Notes: generated by a model not told the origin, from the sequence alone. Positions 35,644 through 49,791 are shown, numbered from the stretch's first letter. The stretch: DNA of 64,000 nucleotides from Aquabacterium sp. (GCA_023150345.1 JAKLLB010000002.1:84585-148584); one strand, 5' to 3'. Made by a program: numbers and translations.

Positions 35644-36870
35644 GTGCCCGTACCACCCGACGCTCGCCCTGCCACTGCGCACGCGCGCCCGCCCACGCGG
35701 CGGCGCCTGCTGGGTACAGCCGGCAGCCTGTTGGCCGGCTGGGCCGGACCCATCCGGGCCGAGCCGAACCCCGAGGCCATCACTTGGCGCATCGGTCCCG
35801 GCCGCTTGCACACCACCTTGGCCGCGGCGCTGCGCCAGGCGCACGATGGCGACACCATCGAGATCGACGCCGGTGTGTACACGGGCGAAGTGGGCGTGGT
35901 GACGCAGCGCCGGTTGACGCTGCGCGGCGTGGGTGGATCAGCGGTGCTCGATGCGCAGGGTCGGCACGCTTTGGGCAAGGGCACGCTGGTGGTCACCGGT
36001 GGCGACATCATGGTCGAGAACCTGGAGTTCCGCGGCGCGCGGGTGCCCCATCACAACGGCGCCGGCATCCGGCTGGACGGTGGGCGCCTCAGCGTGCGCC
36101 GATGCCGATTCATCGACAACCAGATGGGCATCCTCACCGGCAATCGGCCCGACATCGAGCTGCACATCGAAGACAGCCTGTTTGCCCAGGCCCCACGCGA
36201 CACCGGCGCGCTGCACCACCTGCTGTACGTCGGCCGCATCGGCCGGTTCAGCGTCCGAGGCAGCCGCTTCGAGAACGGGTGGCATGGCCATCTCCTGAAG
36301 TCCCGCGCGCAGCACTCGGTCATCGAGTACAACCTGATCCACGATGGCCCCCTGGGGAGCGCCAGCTACGAGATCGACCTGCCCGAGGGCGGACTGGCCC
36401 GGATCATCGGCAACGTGATCGGCCAATCACGCCAGACCCAGAACGTGGCCCTGCTGTCCTTCGGCGCCGAAGGCGGGCACTGGCCCCGCCACGCGCTCCA
36501 CCTGGCACACAACACGTTCGTGAGCGACTACCCGGGCATCGCCCGCTTCGTCCAGATCTGGACCGAACGGCTCGGCAGCCTGGTCGATGTGCAGGTGATC
36601 AACAACCTGGCCGTCGGTCCGGGGTGGCTCGGCCCTGGACTGCCCGGCCGTCACGATGGCAACTGGCCCGCGCTCTCGGCATGGTTCACCGATGCGCGGG
36701 CCATGGATTGGCGCCTGCCACCTGGCAGCGTGCTGCGTGGCGCGGGCGTCGACCCGCGCCGGGAGCCCGGACCCGACCTGCGTCCGCGCGCCGAGTTCAC
36801 TTGGCCGACAGGCACGCGCGCGCTCGACGCGGACCCCGTCCGTTGGACACCCGGCGCATTCCAGCGTTGA
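35644..36870 (+). CDS. Tat-exported parallel beta-helix protein
   Basis: 408 residues from a GTG at 35644. The N terminus has RRRLLGTAGSLLAGWAGPIRA, a twin-Arg signal with cleavage near residue 38. The rest carries repeated short strands with the pattern of a right-handed beta helix: IMVENLEFRGARV, LSVRRCRFIDNQMGI, IELHIEDSLFAQA, FSVRGSRFENG, HSVIEYNLIHDGPLG, LARIIGNVIGQS, and later HALHLAHNTFV. This fold is common in pectate-lyase-like and carbohydrate-binding proteins; catalytic residues are not evident. Located between tal-pgi (divergent) and zwf (90 bp downstream). Confidence 0.7.
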   Translation: MPVPPDARPATAHARPPTRRRLLGTAGSLLAGWAGPIRAEPNPEAITWRIGPGRLHTTLAAALRQAHDGDTIEIDAGVYTGEVGVVTQRRLTLRGVGGSAVLDAQGRHALGKGTLVVTGGDIMVENLEFRGARVPHHNGAGIRLDGGRLSVRRCRFIDNQMGILTGNRPDIELHIEDSLFAQAPRDTGALHHLLYVGRIGRFSVRGSRFENGWHGHLLKSRAQHSVIEYNLIHDGPLGSASYEIDLPEGGLARIIGNVIGQSRQTQNVALLSFGAEGGHWPRHALHLAHNTFVSDYPGIARFVQIWTERLGSLVDVQVINNLAVGPGWLGPGLPGRHDGNWPALSAWFTDARAMDWRLPPGSVLRGAGVDPRREPGPDLRPRAEFTWPTGTRALDADPVRWTPGAFQR

Positions 36871-36902
36871 CCGCCGGAAGAAACTTGGGCATCATGTAGG
36901 AA

Positions 36903-36915
36903 GTAACTCAGTTAC
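36903..36915. promoter_or_regulatory. Candidate HexR operator upstream of zwf
   Basis: GTAACT-C-AGTTAC is a perfect 13-bp palindrome, 45 bases before the zwf start. It fits the general HexR operator form (TGTARTnnnAYTACA-like, GTA...TAC halves). The local hexR gene lies directly downstream of zwf, so autoregulation of the zwf-hexR operon by HexR with KDPG as effector is likely. Binding is inferred from the motif and neighbourhood. Confidence 0.65.
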
Positions 36916-36959
36916 ATCTCCAAGTCACATGGCCGCATCCTCGCGCGGCTCGAGGCCCT

Positions 36960-38405
36960 ATGTCGTTCGATCTCGTTTTCTTCGGTGGCACCGGCGATCT
37001 GGCCTGGCGCAAGCTGGTGCCCGCCCTCTTTCAGGCCTGGCGGCACGGCAAGCTTCCCGCGGGCGGCCGCATCCTGGCGGTGGCCCGCGACGAGCGCTCC
37101 GATGCCGACTACCGCGGTTTCATCCGCGAGCGCTTCGTCGAGGTCGACAGCGCCAAGCGGCCCACTGACGACGAGTTCTCGCGTTTCGCCGAACTGCTGC
37201 ACTACCGGCGCATGGATCTCTCACAGCCGGAACACTATGCCGGCTTGAAGCAGTGGCTCGATGCCCGCGGCGCCGATACGGTGGTGCTGTACCTGGCGAC
37301 AGCGCCCTACCTGTTCCCGGTGATCTGCGAGCAGTTGGGCGCGGCGGGGCTGAACGGGCCGAACGTGCGGGTGGTCCTCGAGAAGCCGCTGGGGCACGAC
37401 CTGGCCAGTGCCCGCGAGATCAACCGAGTGGTGCGCTCTGCCTTTGCGGAGTCGCAGGCCTATCGCATCGATCACTACCTGGGCAAGCCGTCGGTGCAGA
37501 ACCTGATGGCCCTGCGCTTCGGCAATGCCCTGTTCGAGCCGCTGTGGCGGCGCGAGAGCATCGCCAACATCCAGATCACGCTGGCCGAGGCGCTCGGGGT
37601 GGGCACGCGCGGCGACTTCTACGACCAGACCGGTGCGCTGCGCGACATGGTCCAGAACCATGCGCTGCAGCTGCTGACCATGATCGCCATGGAGCCACCG
37701 TCCACCAGCGATGCCGACGCCATCCGCGACGAGAAACTCAAGGTGCTCAAGTCGCTGCGGCCGTTCACGCCCGAGAGCGTCGTGCGCGATGTCGTTCGGG
37801 GTCAGTACCGCGCGGGCACCATCGACGGCCGGGCCGTGCCAGGCTATCTGGACGAGCCCAAGGTGCCCACCAGCAGCACCACCGAGACCTTCGTGGCGTT
37901 GCGCACCGAGGTGCAGAACTGGCGTTGGGCGGGCGTGCCGTTCTACTTGCGCACCGGCAAGCGCCTGGCATCGCGCCATGCCCAGATCGTGGTGAATTTC
38001 CGTCCGGTCCCTCACCCGATCTTTCCGGGCTCGTCGCGCGCCAACAAGCTGGTGATCAACCTCCAGCCCGAGGACGGGCTGGAGCTGCACCTTCTGGCCA
38101 CCAAAGGCAGCAGCCACGGCGAGCTGCTGGCGCCGGTGTCACTGGACCTCGACTTCGACAAGGCCTTTGCCAGCGAGCGCGTGGGGGCCTACGAGCGGCT
38201 GCTGCTCGACGCGATCGCCGGGCGCCTGAACCTGTTCGTGCGCAGCGATGAGCAGGAGCAGGCCTGGCGTTGGGTGGAGCCCATTGCGCATGCCTGGGCC
38301 TGCGATCCCAACGGGCCGCGACCATACGCCGCCGGCACCTGGGGGCCACCTGCCTCCAGCGCGATGATCGCGCGCGATGGCTCGACCTGGGACGAAGAAC
38401 AATGA
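36960..38405 (+). CDS. zwf: Glucose-6-phosphate 1-dehydrogenase
   Basis: 481 residues. The nucleotide-binding start is FDLVFFGGTGDLAWRKLVPALF; FFGGTGDL corresponds to the usual GxxGDLAxxK motif. The substrate site RIDHYLGK is at about 170, followed by VQNLMALRFGN and later KVPTSSTTETFVALRTEVQNWRWAGVPFYLRTGKRL (about 300). It makes 6-phosphogluconolactone with NADP reduction for the pentose phosphate and Entner-Doudoroff routes. Start ATG at 36960. The stop overlaps the hexR start by 4 bases. pgl, edd and eda are not in the window. Confidence 0.97.
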   Translation: MSFDLVFFGGTGDLAWRKLVPALFQAWRHGKLPAGGRILAVARDERSDADYRGFIRERFVEVDSAKRPTDDEFSRFAELLHYRRMDLSQPEHYAGLKQWLDARGADTVVLYLATAPYLFPVICEQLGAAGLNGPNVRVVLEKPLGHDLASAREINRVVRSAFAESQAYRIDHYLGKPSVQNLMALRFGNALFEPLWRRESIANIQITLAEALGVGTRGDFYDQTGALRDMVQNHALQLLTMIAMEPPSTSDADAIRDEKLKVLKSLRPFTPESVVRDVVRGQYRAGTIDGRAVPGYLDEPKVPTSSTTETFVALRTEVQNWRWAGVPFYLRTGKRLASRHAQIVVNFRPVPHPIFPGSSRANKLVINLQPEDGLELHLLATKGSSHGELLAPVSLDLDFDKAFASERVGAYERLLLDAIAGRLNLFVRSDEQEQAWRWVEPIAHAWACDPNGPRPYAAGTWGPPASSAMIARDGSTWDEEQ

Positions 38406-39280
38406 CCATGCTCGAACGCGTGAAGGCCTCGCTGCCGGCGCTGCCGCCGGCCGAGCAGCGCGTGGCCAAGCTGCTGCTGGCCGACCCGCGCAGCTTCGCC
38501 ACCTTGCCGGTGGGCGAACTGGCCGATCGCGCGCACGTGAGCAAGCCCACGGTCGTGCGTTTCTGCCGCAGCGTGGGCTACGGCGGCCTGGCCGATTTCA
38601 AGCTCAAGCTGGCGGGCACGGTCAACGAAGGCGTGCCTTTCGTGCACCGCGCCGTCGACGAGGACGACAAGCCCGGCGAGATCATCATCAAGGTCATCGA
38701 CAATGCGGTGGCGGCGCTGCTCAAGTACCGCAACGCGGCCGCCGACCACGCGTTCGCCCGCGCCATCGACGCACTGGTGGTCGCCTGCCGCGACCACAAG
38801 CGCATCGAGTTCTACGGGGTGGGCAATTCGGGCATCGTGGCCCAGGACGCCCAGCACAAGTTCTTCCGACTGGGCGTGAACACCGCCGCCTGCAGCGACG
38901 GCCATGTGCAGTTGATGAGCGCGACCATGCTCGGTGCGGGAGACTGCGCGGTGATCTTCAGCAACTCGGGCCGCAGCCGAGACCTGCTCGACGCCGCCGG
39001 TGTGGCCCGGCGCAAGGGCGCCACCGTCATCGTGGTCACCGCCAGTGCCTCACCGCTGGCGCAGTTTGCGCAAAGCCACGGCCAGATCCTGCTGGCGGCC
39101 GATCACCCAGAGGACTTCGACCGCTACAGCCCGATGGTGTCGCGACTGCTGCACCTGATCATCGTCGACATTCTCAACACCGGGGTCGCGCTGCGGCTGG
39201 GTGCCGGCCTGCGCCCCATGCTGCAAGAGATCAAGCGCAACCTGCGCGCCAAGCGCTACGCACAGCCCGAAGAGCCCTGA
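38402..39280 (+). CDS. hexR: RpiR-family regulator HexR
   Basis: 292 residues from the ATG at 38402, which overlaps the zwf stop (ATGA). The N-terminal helix-turn-helix (about 1-75) reads MTMLERVKASLPALPPAEQR and then VSKPTVVRFCRSVGYGGLADFKLKLA. The C-terminal SIS sugar-phosphate domain (about 125-270) has RIEFYGVGNSGIVAQDAQHKFFRLG, then FSNSGRSRDLLDAA (phosphate loop) and PMVSRLLHLIIVDIL. Layout and sequence match HexR, a KDPG-responsive repressor of zwf, edd-eda and related genes. Another in-frame ATG 6 bases later is possible. Confidence 0.9.
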   Translation: MTMLERVKASLPALPPAEQRVAKLLLADPRSFATLPVGELADRAHVSKPTVVRFCRSVGYGGLADFKLKLAGTVNEGVPFVHRAVDEDDKPGEIIIKVIDNAVAALLKYRNAAADHAFARAIDALVVACRDHKRIEFYGVGNSGIVAQDAQHKFFRLGVNTAACSDGHVQLMSATMLGAGDCAVIFSNSGRSRDLLDAAGVARRKGATVIVVTASASPLAQFAQSHGQILLAADHPEDFDRYSPMVSRLLHLIIVDILNTGVALRLGAGLRPMLQEIKRNLRAKRYAQPEEP

Positions 39281-39319
39281 ACCGGTTGGCGGCGGCCGCC
39301 CGCTGCTCAACGGCGGCGT

Positions 39320-39598
39320 TCAGTCCGTGGCGGTGTCGGACAGCAATCCGGCAACGCCGTAGAGCCGGGCCAGCGCGAGTGCCTTTTCGGGCAGTCCCTC
39401 GACCCGCAGCACGCGGCCCTGCTCGGCTGCCATACGTCGGCACTCCAGCAACACGGCGATCGCAGCGCTGTCGAGCGTCTGCAGGGCCGATGCGTCGAGC
39501 ACGGGCTCGGCGTCGGCAGCAATGGCCGGCAGCAGCGCCTGCAGGGCCCGGCTCGCCTGGGCCATCGTCAGTTCGGCGGGCAGCGCGATCACGGCCAT
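39320..39598 (-). CDS. mlaB: STAS-domain protein MlaB
   Basis: 92-residue single STAS domain, the cytoplasmic partner of the MlaFE ABC transporter. It opens MAVIALPAELTMAQASRALQ and has the typical loop DASALQTLDSAAIAVLLECRRMAAEQG with Ser at the conserved STAS position, followed by RVEGLPEKALALARLYGV. Last gene of the mla operon; its start overlaps the mlaC stop by one base. Identity rests on domain plus position. Confidence 0.88.
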   Translation of the reverse strand: MAVIALPAELTMAQASRALQALLPAIAADAEPVLDASALQTLDSAAIAVLLECRRMAAEQGRVLRVEGLPEKALALARLYGVAGLLSDTATD

Positions 39599-40239
39599 CA
39601 GTTCTTGGTCGCAGCCACAGCCGTGGACTTGTTCTTCTCGGTCAGGCGGTTGATCAGGGCATCCATCCCGCCAGTGCTGAGGTCCTTGGCGAACTGGCCC
39701 TTGTAGGCCTCGACGATCCAGAAGCCGCTGACATTGACATCAAAGATCTTCCAGCCATCACCGTTCTTCTCGAGTCGGTAGTCGAGCTGGATGGGTTCGC
39801 CGCGCCCGCGGACTTCGGTACGCACGACCAGGTCGTCCTCGGATGCGGCCCGCAGCGGCTTGACATGGACGCTCTGGTCCTTCACCTGCGTCAGCGCGCC
39901 CGAGTAGGTGTTCACGAGCAGGGTCTTGAACTCGTCGAGCATGCGCTTCTTCTGCTCGGGCGTGGCCGATCGCCATTGCGGACCGACCGACCTGGAGGTC
40001 ATGCGCTCGAAGTTCACATGCGGCATCACCTTGGCATCGACCAACGACCGAATGCGAGGAACATCACCGGCCTGGATGGCCTTGTCGGCCTTGACCGCGT
40101 CGATCACCTCCGTGGAAAGCTTCCGCACGAACTCGTCGGCGGCCTGGGCCTCGGCACGCGCGGCAGGTGCCCAGCCGACAACGCTCAGGGTTGCCGCGAT
40201 GCCGCCCAGCGCACTCAACACGTCTCGTCGAAACATCAT
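39598..40239 (-). CDS. mlaC: Periplasmic phospholipid-binding protein MlaC
   Basis: 213 residues with signal peptide MMFRRDVLSALGGIAATLSVVGWAPAARA. The MlaC (Ttg2) domain follows: FVRKLSTEVIDAVK, IRSLVDAKVMPHVNFERMTSRSVGPQWRSATPEQKKRMLDEFKTLLVNTYSGAL, DYRLEKNGDGWKIFDVNVSG and FWIVEAYKGQFAKDL. It shuttles phospholipid between MlaA at the outer membrane and MlaFEDB at the inner membrane. Two adjacent ATGs (40239 and 40236) follow AAAGGAC; the second has the better spacing. Confidence 0.93.
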   Translation of the reverse strand: MMFRRDVLSALGGIAATLSVVGWAPAARAEAQAADEFVRKLSTEVIDAVKADKAIQAGDVPRIRSLVDAKVMPHVNFERMTSRSVGPQWRSATPEQKKRMLDEFKTLLVNTYSGALTQVKDQSVHVKPLRAASEDDLVVRTEVRGRGEPIQLDYRLEKNGDGWKIFDVNVSGFWIVEAYKGQFAKDLSTGGMDALINRLTEKNKSTAVAATKN

Positions 40240-40302
40240 CGTCCTTTCATGCACGGGCCGTGTCGGCCCTCTTGCCCTCAACGCACACCTGCGCTCGGCG
40301 GT

Positions 40303-41067
40303 TCACTTCGGCAAAGCTGCCGCCGGCTCCTCGTCCTCCGGCGGACTGCCGTCATAGATCTGGCTGCGCCGACGCGCGAGGTACGCATCGCGCAGGAACA
40401 CGTACTTGTCCAGCGCGATGTCGTCGAGCACCCGCGAAGCATTGAGCAGCCGAACCCGCGTGTCGAGCAGTTGCAGCACGCGGGCACCGTTCTGGTCGCG
40501 CACCTCGCCAAACGCCAACTGAGGCGGTGAAGCCTTGGAGTCGACCACCATGGCAGCGGCATCACGCACCGTGGACGGTCCCAGCAGCGGCAGAACCAGG
40601 TACGGGCCGCTGGACATGCCCCACCGACCCAGCGTCTGGCCGAAGTCCTCGCTGCGGCGCTCCAGCCCCATCTCGTCGGCGATGTCGATGAAGCCGGCAA
40701 AGCCGAACAGCGTGTTGGTCGTCACCCGCATGCCCGTCTCGAGCGCGGCCTGCGGCTTGCCTTGCAACGTCAAGTTCACCACCGACCAGGCATCGCCGAG
40801 GTTGCCGAACATGTTGCCGATGCCGGCGCGCAGCCACTCGGGCACCATCGCACGGTAGCCCAGGGCCGCCGGCTTGACCACCGTCTGGTCAACCACTTCG
40901 TTGAACGCGAACATCGCGCGATTGAAGCGCTCCCAAGGATCGGCCCGTGTCGCGGTGGGGCCGGTGTCTTCCAGACGCTGCATCCGCCATGGTGCGTTGG
41001 CGCAACCACTCAGCGCCGTGATCCCCAGGACCAGCAGCGTCGTACGCGACAGCCTGGCCACACTCAT
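40303..41067 (-). CDS. mlaA: Outer-membrane lipoprotein MlaA (VacJ)
   Basis: 254 residues. Signal peptide with lipobox ALSGC (Cys about 22). MlaA features: DPWERFNRAMFAFNEVVDQTVVKPAALGYRAMVPEWLRAGIGNMFGNLGDAWSVVN (about 43-100), then FAGFIDIADEMGLERRSEDFGQTLGRWGMSSGPYLVLPLLGPSTVRDA (about 142-188). It removes mislocalised phospholipid from the outer leaflet together with porins. In E. coli mlaA is elsewhere; here it is inside the mla operon, between mlaD and mlaC. Overlaps mlaD by 4 bases. Confidence 0.95.
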   Translation of the reverse strand: MSVARLSRTTLLVLGITALSGCANAPWRMQRLEDTGPTATRADPWERFNRAMFAFNEVVDQTVVKPAALGYRAMVPEWLRAGIGNMFGNLGDAWSVVNLTLQGKPQAALETGMRVTTNTLFGFAGFIDIADEMGLERRSEDFGQTLGRWGMSSGPYLVLPLLGPSTVRDAAAMVVDSKASPPQLAFGEVRDQNGARVLQLLDTRVRLLNASRVLDDIALDKYVFLRDAYLARRRSQIYDGSPPEDEEPAAALPK

Positions 41068-41573
41068 TTCCGCGTCCCCGCATCGGCAGCCGGCTTGCCC
41101 GCGCCGTCGCCCGCCCCGGCCTCGGCTGCCTTGCTGAACAGAAACTGGCTGATGAGGTTCTCGAGCACCACCGCCGACTGCGTCTGGGTGATGGTGTCGC
41201 CTGCGCCCAGGTTCTTCTCTTCGCCTCCCGGCTCCAGCCCGATGTACTGGTCACCCAACAAACCGGCTGTGAGGATCTTGGCCGAGGTGTCCTTCGGGAA
41301 CTGGAAGCCCTGGTTCACCTCCAGGGTGACGACGCCCTGGAACGTCTTGGGGTCCAGCGCAATACGGGTAACGCGGCCGACCACCACGCCAGCCGACCGC
41401 ACCGGGGCACGCGGTTTCAGGCCTCCGATGTTGTCGAAACGCGCAGCCAGGGTGTAGGTGGCACCGTTGCCGAACGACGTGAGGTTGGCCGCCTTCAGTG
41501 ACACGAACACCAGCGCCAGCAAACCCAGCACCACGAACAGGCCGACCAGGATTTCAACGTTTCGCTTCGCCAT
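41064..41573 (-). CDS. mlaD: MCE-domain phospholipid transport protein MlaD
   Basis: 169 residues. One N-terminal helix (VEILVGLFVVLGLLALVFVSL) anchors it in the inner membrane. The MCE domain (about 40-115) includes YTLAARFDNIGGLKPRAPVRSAGVVVGRV and TAGLLGDQYIGLEPGGEEK. The hydrophobic hexamer-pore segment is LENLISQFLFSKAAE. The last 20 residues are Gly/Ala-rich. It forms the periplasmic ring of the Mla transporter. Overlaps mlaA, 27 bp after mlaE. Confidence 0.95.
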   Translation of the reverse strand: MAKRNVEILVGLFVVLGLLALVFVSLKAANLTSFGNGATYTLAARFDNIGGLKPRAPVRSAGVVVGRVTRIALDPKTFQGVVTLEVNQGFQFPKDTSAKILTAGLLGDQYIGLEPGGEEKNLGAGDTITQTQSAVVLENLISQFLFSKAAEAGAGDGAGKPAADAGTRK

Positions 41574-41600
41574 CAGTTTTTCCTTCGCGCTGCCCCGGGG

Positions 41601-42383
41601 TCAGCGACCCGACGAGAACATCAACGCCGTGAGGATGAAGTCCATGCCGAGCACACCCAGCGAGGAAATGACCACCGTGCGCGTGGTGGCATAGGCCACG
41701 CCCTCTGGTGTGGCCTCGGTCTCATAGCCCTGGTACAGCGCAACGGCCGTGCAAATGATGCCGAAGACAAAGCTCTTGACCACGCCATTGCCCACATCGC
41801 GCCAGACATCGACGCCGTTTTGCTGGATCGCCCAGAAGTTGCCCGCGTCGATGCCGATCAGGCCCACCGCCACCAACCACGCGCCCAGGATACCGATGGC
41901 CGAGAACAGGATCGCCAGCAAGGGCATCGACACCACGCCGGCCAGGAAGCGCGGTGCGAGCACGCGTTGGCGCGGATCGATCGCCATCAATTCGAGCGCC
42001 GCGATCTGCTCACCGGCTTTCATCAGGCCGATCTCGGCGGTGAGCGAGGTGCCCGCGCGGCCAGCGAACAGCAAGGCCGTAACCACAGGCCCGAGTTCGC
42101 GTACGAGCGAGAGATTGACCACGAGGCCCAGCGACTCGGCTGCACCGAAGGTGATCAAGGTGTTGTACAGCTGCAGCGCCAGCACGAAGCCCACGGCCAT
42201 GCCCGAGGCCAAGATGATGATGAGCGAGCGGTTGCCAATGGCGTGGATCTGGGTGACCACCAGTCCAAACCGGCGCAGGGCTGCCGGCAGCGCCAGCAGC
42301 AGGTCGAAGAAGAACAGCGCCGCACGGCCCCAGCCTCGCAGCACCGCCAGGGTGCGCTCGCCCAGCAGTGCCAGCAGGTTCAC
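41601..42383 (-). CDS. mlaE: Mla ABC transporter permease MlaE
   Basis: 260 residues with the MlaE family fold: an interfacial helix then five membrane helices. Typical stretches are SLIIILASGMAVGFVLALQLYNTL (about 53), LSLVRELGPVVTALLFAGRAGTSLTAEIGLMKAGEQIAALELMAIDPRQRVLAPRFLAG (about 92-150) and a C-terminal GVLGMDFILTALMF. It overlaps mlaF by 4 bases. Works as a dimer with MlaF. Confidence 0.96.
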   Translation of the reverse strand: MNLLALLGERTLAVLRGWGRAALFFFDLLLALPAALRRFGLVVTQIHAIGNRSLIIILASGMAVGFVLALQLYNTLITFGAAESLGLVVNLSLVRELGPVVTALLFAGRAGTSLTAEIGLMKAGEQIAALELMAIDPRQRVLAPRFLAGVVSMPLLAILFSAIGILGAWLVAVGLIGIDAGNFWAIQQNGVDVWRDVGNGVVKSFVFGIICTAVALYQGYETEATPEGVAYATTRTVVISSLGVLGMDFILTALMFSSGR

Positions 42384-43222
42384 CGCAGCCCCCCACTGGC
42401 AGCCGGAAAGCCGAAGTCGGTCGCCATGTCGGGAGCTGGGTAGTGGAACTTCACCGGGCCATCGGGCTCGCCGCGCACGAACTGGCGCACCTCGGCATCG
42501 GTGGAGGCCATCAATTCAGCGGGCGTGCCCTGGGCCACGATGCGTCCGCCGTTGGCCAGCAGCACGACGTGATCGCTGATGGCCATGCACTCGGGCACGT
42601 CGTGCGAGATCACGAGCGACGTGGCCCCGGTGACGTCGTTGAGCGTGCGGATCAGCTTGGCGGCCACGCCCATCGAGATCAGGTCGAGGCCGGCAAAGGG
42701 TTCGTCGTACATGATCAGTTCCGGATCGAGCGCGATGGCGCGCGCAAGGGCGATGCGTCGCGCCATGCCGCCCGAAACCTCGCTGATCTTCAAGGGCGCC
42801 GCGCCGCGCAGCCCAACGGCGTTGAGCTTCATGAGCACGATGTCGCGGATCAGCGCTTCGGACAGATCGGTCATCTCCCTCAGCGGGTAGGCCACGTTCT
42901 CGTAGACCGTGAGGTCCGTGAACAACGCCCCGAACTGGAACAGCATGCCCAGCCGCCGCCGCAGTCGGTACAGCTGTTCGCGGTCGTGGACGTCGATCAC
43001 TTCTCCGTCGAACACCACCATGCCTTGGTTGGCGCCGTGCACGCCGCCGATCAGGCGCAGCAGCGTGGTCTTGCCACAACCGGAGCCACCCAGCACCGCC
43101 GTCACCTTGCCGCGCGCGAAGCGCAGGCTCAGGTCCTGCAGGATGGTTCGCCGGTCGTCGTAGCCGAACGTGACGCGGTCGATCTCGATGAGGGTGTCGG
43201 AAGCGGACAAGCAGCAAGACAT
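42380..43222 (-). CDS. mlaF: Mla ABC transporter ATPase MlaF
   Basis: 280 residues from the ATG at 43222. Walker A GGSGCGKTTLLRLIGG (about 45), Q-loop region FQFGALFTDLTVYENVAYPL, signature VSGGMARRIALARAIA (about 147), Walker B ELIMYDEPFAGLDLIS (about 168) and H-loop VISHDVPECMAI. First gene of the six-gene mlaFEDACB operon. The 160-bp gap before it, after gltD, contains a -10-like GACAAT on the minus strand (43262-43267) with a weak -35. A longer frame to 43294 is possible but lacks homology. Confidence 0.95.
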   Translation of the reverse strand: MSCCLSASDTLIEIDRVTFGYDDRRTILQDLSLRFARGKVTAVLGGSGCGKTTLLRLIGGVHGANQGMVVFDGEVIDVHDREQLYRLRRRLGMLFQFGALFTDLTVYENVAYPLREMTDLSEALIRDIVLMKLNAVGLRGAAPLKISEVSGGMARRIALARAIALDPELIMYDEPFAGLDLISMGVAAKLIRTLNDVTGATSLVISHDVPECMAISDHVVLLANGGRIVAQGTPAELMASTDAEVRQFVRGEPDGPVKFHYPAPDMATDFGFPAASGGLR

Positions 43223-43382
43223 GCGGACGCCAGCCGCATATTGGGAGATCCGGGAAATTTCATTGTCGCATGGGGGATTCCACCGATGCCGCACCGACCG
43301 GTTTCGCCCATGTAAACGCAGGTGAACGGCGCAAGCGGCGCGCAGGTCGCCGCACCAAGCGATCGGGACCCCTCGGCCCGTA

Positions 43383-44846
43383 TCAGCGCGGCAGCGTGCT
43401 GGCGCCCATCAGGAACTGATCGATCGACCGCGCGGCCTGACGGCCTTCGCGGATGGCCCAGACGACCAGCGACTGGCCGCGTCGCATGTCGCCGGCGGCA
43501 AAAACCTTGTCGACGCTGGTGCGATAGCCGCCTTCGTCGGTCGATGCCCGCGCCTGGCCGCGGGCATCGCGCTCCACCCCAAAGGCTTCGAGCACCGTGG
43601 TCACCGGGCCTGTGAAGCCCATGGCCAGCAGCACCAGATCGGCCTTCCAGTCCTTCTCCGTGCCCGCGACCTCGGTCATCTTGCCGCCCTGCCATTGCAC
43701 CTGAACCGTCTTCAGACCGGTGACCTTGCCCTTGGCTCCCGTGAACGCCTTGGTCGCAATGGCGAACACCCGCTCACAGCCCTCCTCGTGGCTGGAGCTC
43801 GTGCGCAGCTTGAGTGGCCAGTACGGCCACGTCAATGGACGATCCTCCTGCGCAGGCGGCATGGGCATGACCTCGAACTGGGTGACACTGGCCGCGCCAT
43901 GGCGGTTGCTGGTGCCGACGCAGTCGCTGCCGGTATCGCCGCCACCGATGACGATGACATGCTTGCCCGCGGCGCTGAGCTGCCCCTTGAGCTTGTCACC
44001 GGCCACCACCTTGTTCTGCTGAGGCAGGAACTCCATGGCGAAGTGCACGCCGTCGAGGTCGCGCCCCGGAACCGGTAGGTCACGGCTGACCTCGGCCCCC
44101 CCGGCCAGCAGCACGGCGTCAAACGCAGTCCTGAGCTCATCGGCCGACACCGTCTGCTTGGCATCGTTGGTGATGCGGGAGCCCTCGGGCATGGCTCCGA
44201 TCAGCACGCCAGTGCGGAACGTCACGCCTTCGGCCTTCATCTGCTCGACGCGGCGATCGATGTGCGACTTGTCGAGCTTGAAATCGGGGATGCCGTAGCG
44301 CAACAGGCCACCCAGGCGGCTGTTCTTCTCGAACACCGTCACGTCGTGGCCGGCGCGCGCCAGTTGCTGCGCCGCGGCCAGGCCGGCGGGGCCGGAGCCG
44401 ACGACCGCCACCTTGCGGCCGGTGCGCTTGCGCGCCGGCTGGGGTAGCACCCAACCCTGGCTCCAGCCGCGATCGATGATGGCGTGCTCGATCGACTTGA
44501 TGCCCACTGCGTCATCGTTGATGTTGAGCGTGCACGCCGCCTCGCATGGCGCCGGGCAGATGCGGCCGGTGAACTCGGGGAAGTTGTTGGTGCTGTGCAG
44601 CACCCCCAGCGCCTGGCGCCAGTCACCTCGGTAGACCAAGTCGTTGAAGTCCGGGATGACGTTGTTGACCGGACAGCCGTTGTTGCAGAACGGCGTGCCG
44701 CAATCCATGCAACGTGCGCCCTGAATCTTCGCCTGGTCGGTGTCGAGTCCGATGACGAACTCGCGGTAGTTGCGCACGCGCTGGGTGACGGGCTCGTAGC
44801 CCTCCTCCAGGCGCGCAAACTCCATGAAGCCGGTGACCTTGCCCAT
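43383..44846 (-). CDS. gltD: Glutamate synthase (NADPH) small subunit GltD
   Basis: 487 residues. N-terminal iron-sulfur region: [21 protein letters not shown] (about 42-62) and [24 protein letters not shown] (about 97). FAD loop [26 protein letters not shown] (about 149). NADPH loop [20 protein letters not shown] (about 290). C-terminal [27 protein letters not shown]. It supplies electrons from NADPH to GltB. Placed 33 bp after gltB in the same orientation. Confidence 0.97.
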   Translation of the reverse strand: MGKVTGFMEFARLEEGYEPVTQRVRNYREFVIGLDTDQAKIQGARCMDCGTPFCNNGCPVNNVIPDFNDLVYRGDWRQALGVLHSTNNFPEFTGRICPAPCEAACTLNINDDAVGIKSIEHAIIDRGWSQGWVLPQPARKRTGRKVAVVGSGPAGLAAAQQLARAGHDVTVFEKNSRLGGLLRYGIPDFKLDKSHIDRRVEQMKAEGVTFRTGVLIGAMPEGSRITNDAKQTVSADELRTAFDAVLLAGGAEVSRDLPVPGRDLDGVHFAMEFLPQQNKVVAGDKLKGQLSAAGKHVIVIGGGDTGSDCVGTSNRHGAASVTQFEVMPMPPAQEDRPLTWPYWPLKLRTSSSHEEGCERVFAIATKAFTGAKGKVTGLKTVQVQWQGGKMTEVAGTEKDWKADLVLLAMGFTGPVTTVLEAFGVERDARGQARASTDEGGYRTSVDKVFAAGDMRRGQSLVVWAIREGRQAARSIDQFLMGASTLPR

Positions 44847-44879
44847 GTTCTGATTCCTCGTTCCTGATCGGTAAGCCGG

Positions 44880-49688
<4,809 letters not shown>

Positions 49689-49762
49689 GACTCGATCGGA
49701 CGAGGCGCGAGGTTACTGCAGTGCAGCAATCGACTCAAGCAGAATCTGCATTGATCTGACCC

Positions 49763-49791
49763 TATATATCGACGCGACTTCGGGCGATCAA
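49763..49791 (-). promoter_or_regulatory. Probable sigma-70 promoter of gltBD
   Basis: On the minus strand TTGATC (-35, 49786-49791) and TATATA (-10, 49763-49768) are 17 bp apart. The resulting start point at about 49756 leaves a leader of roughly 70 bases before the gltB start. The surrounding 49740-49827 is more AT-rich than the rest of the window. Confidence 0.6.
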
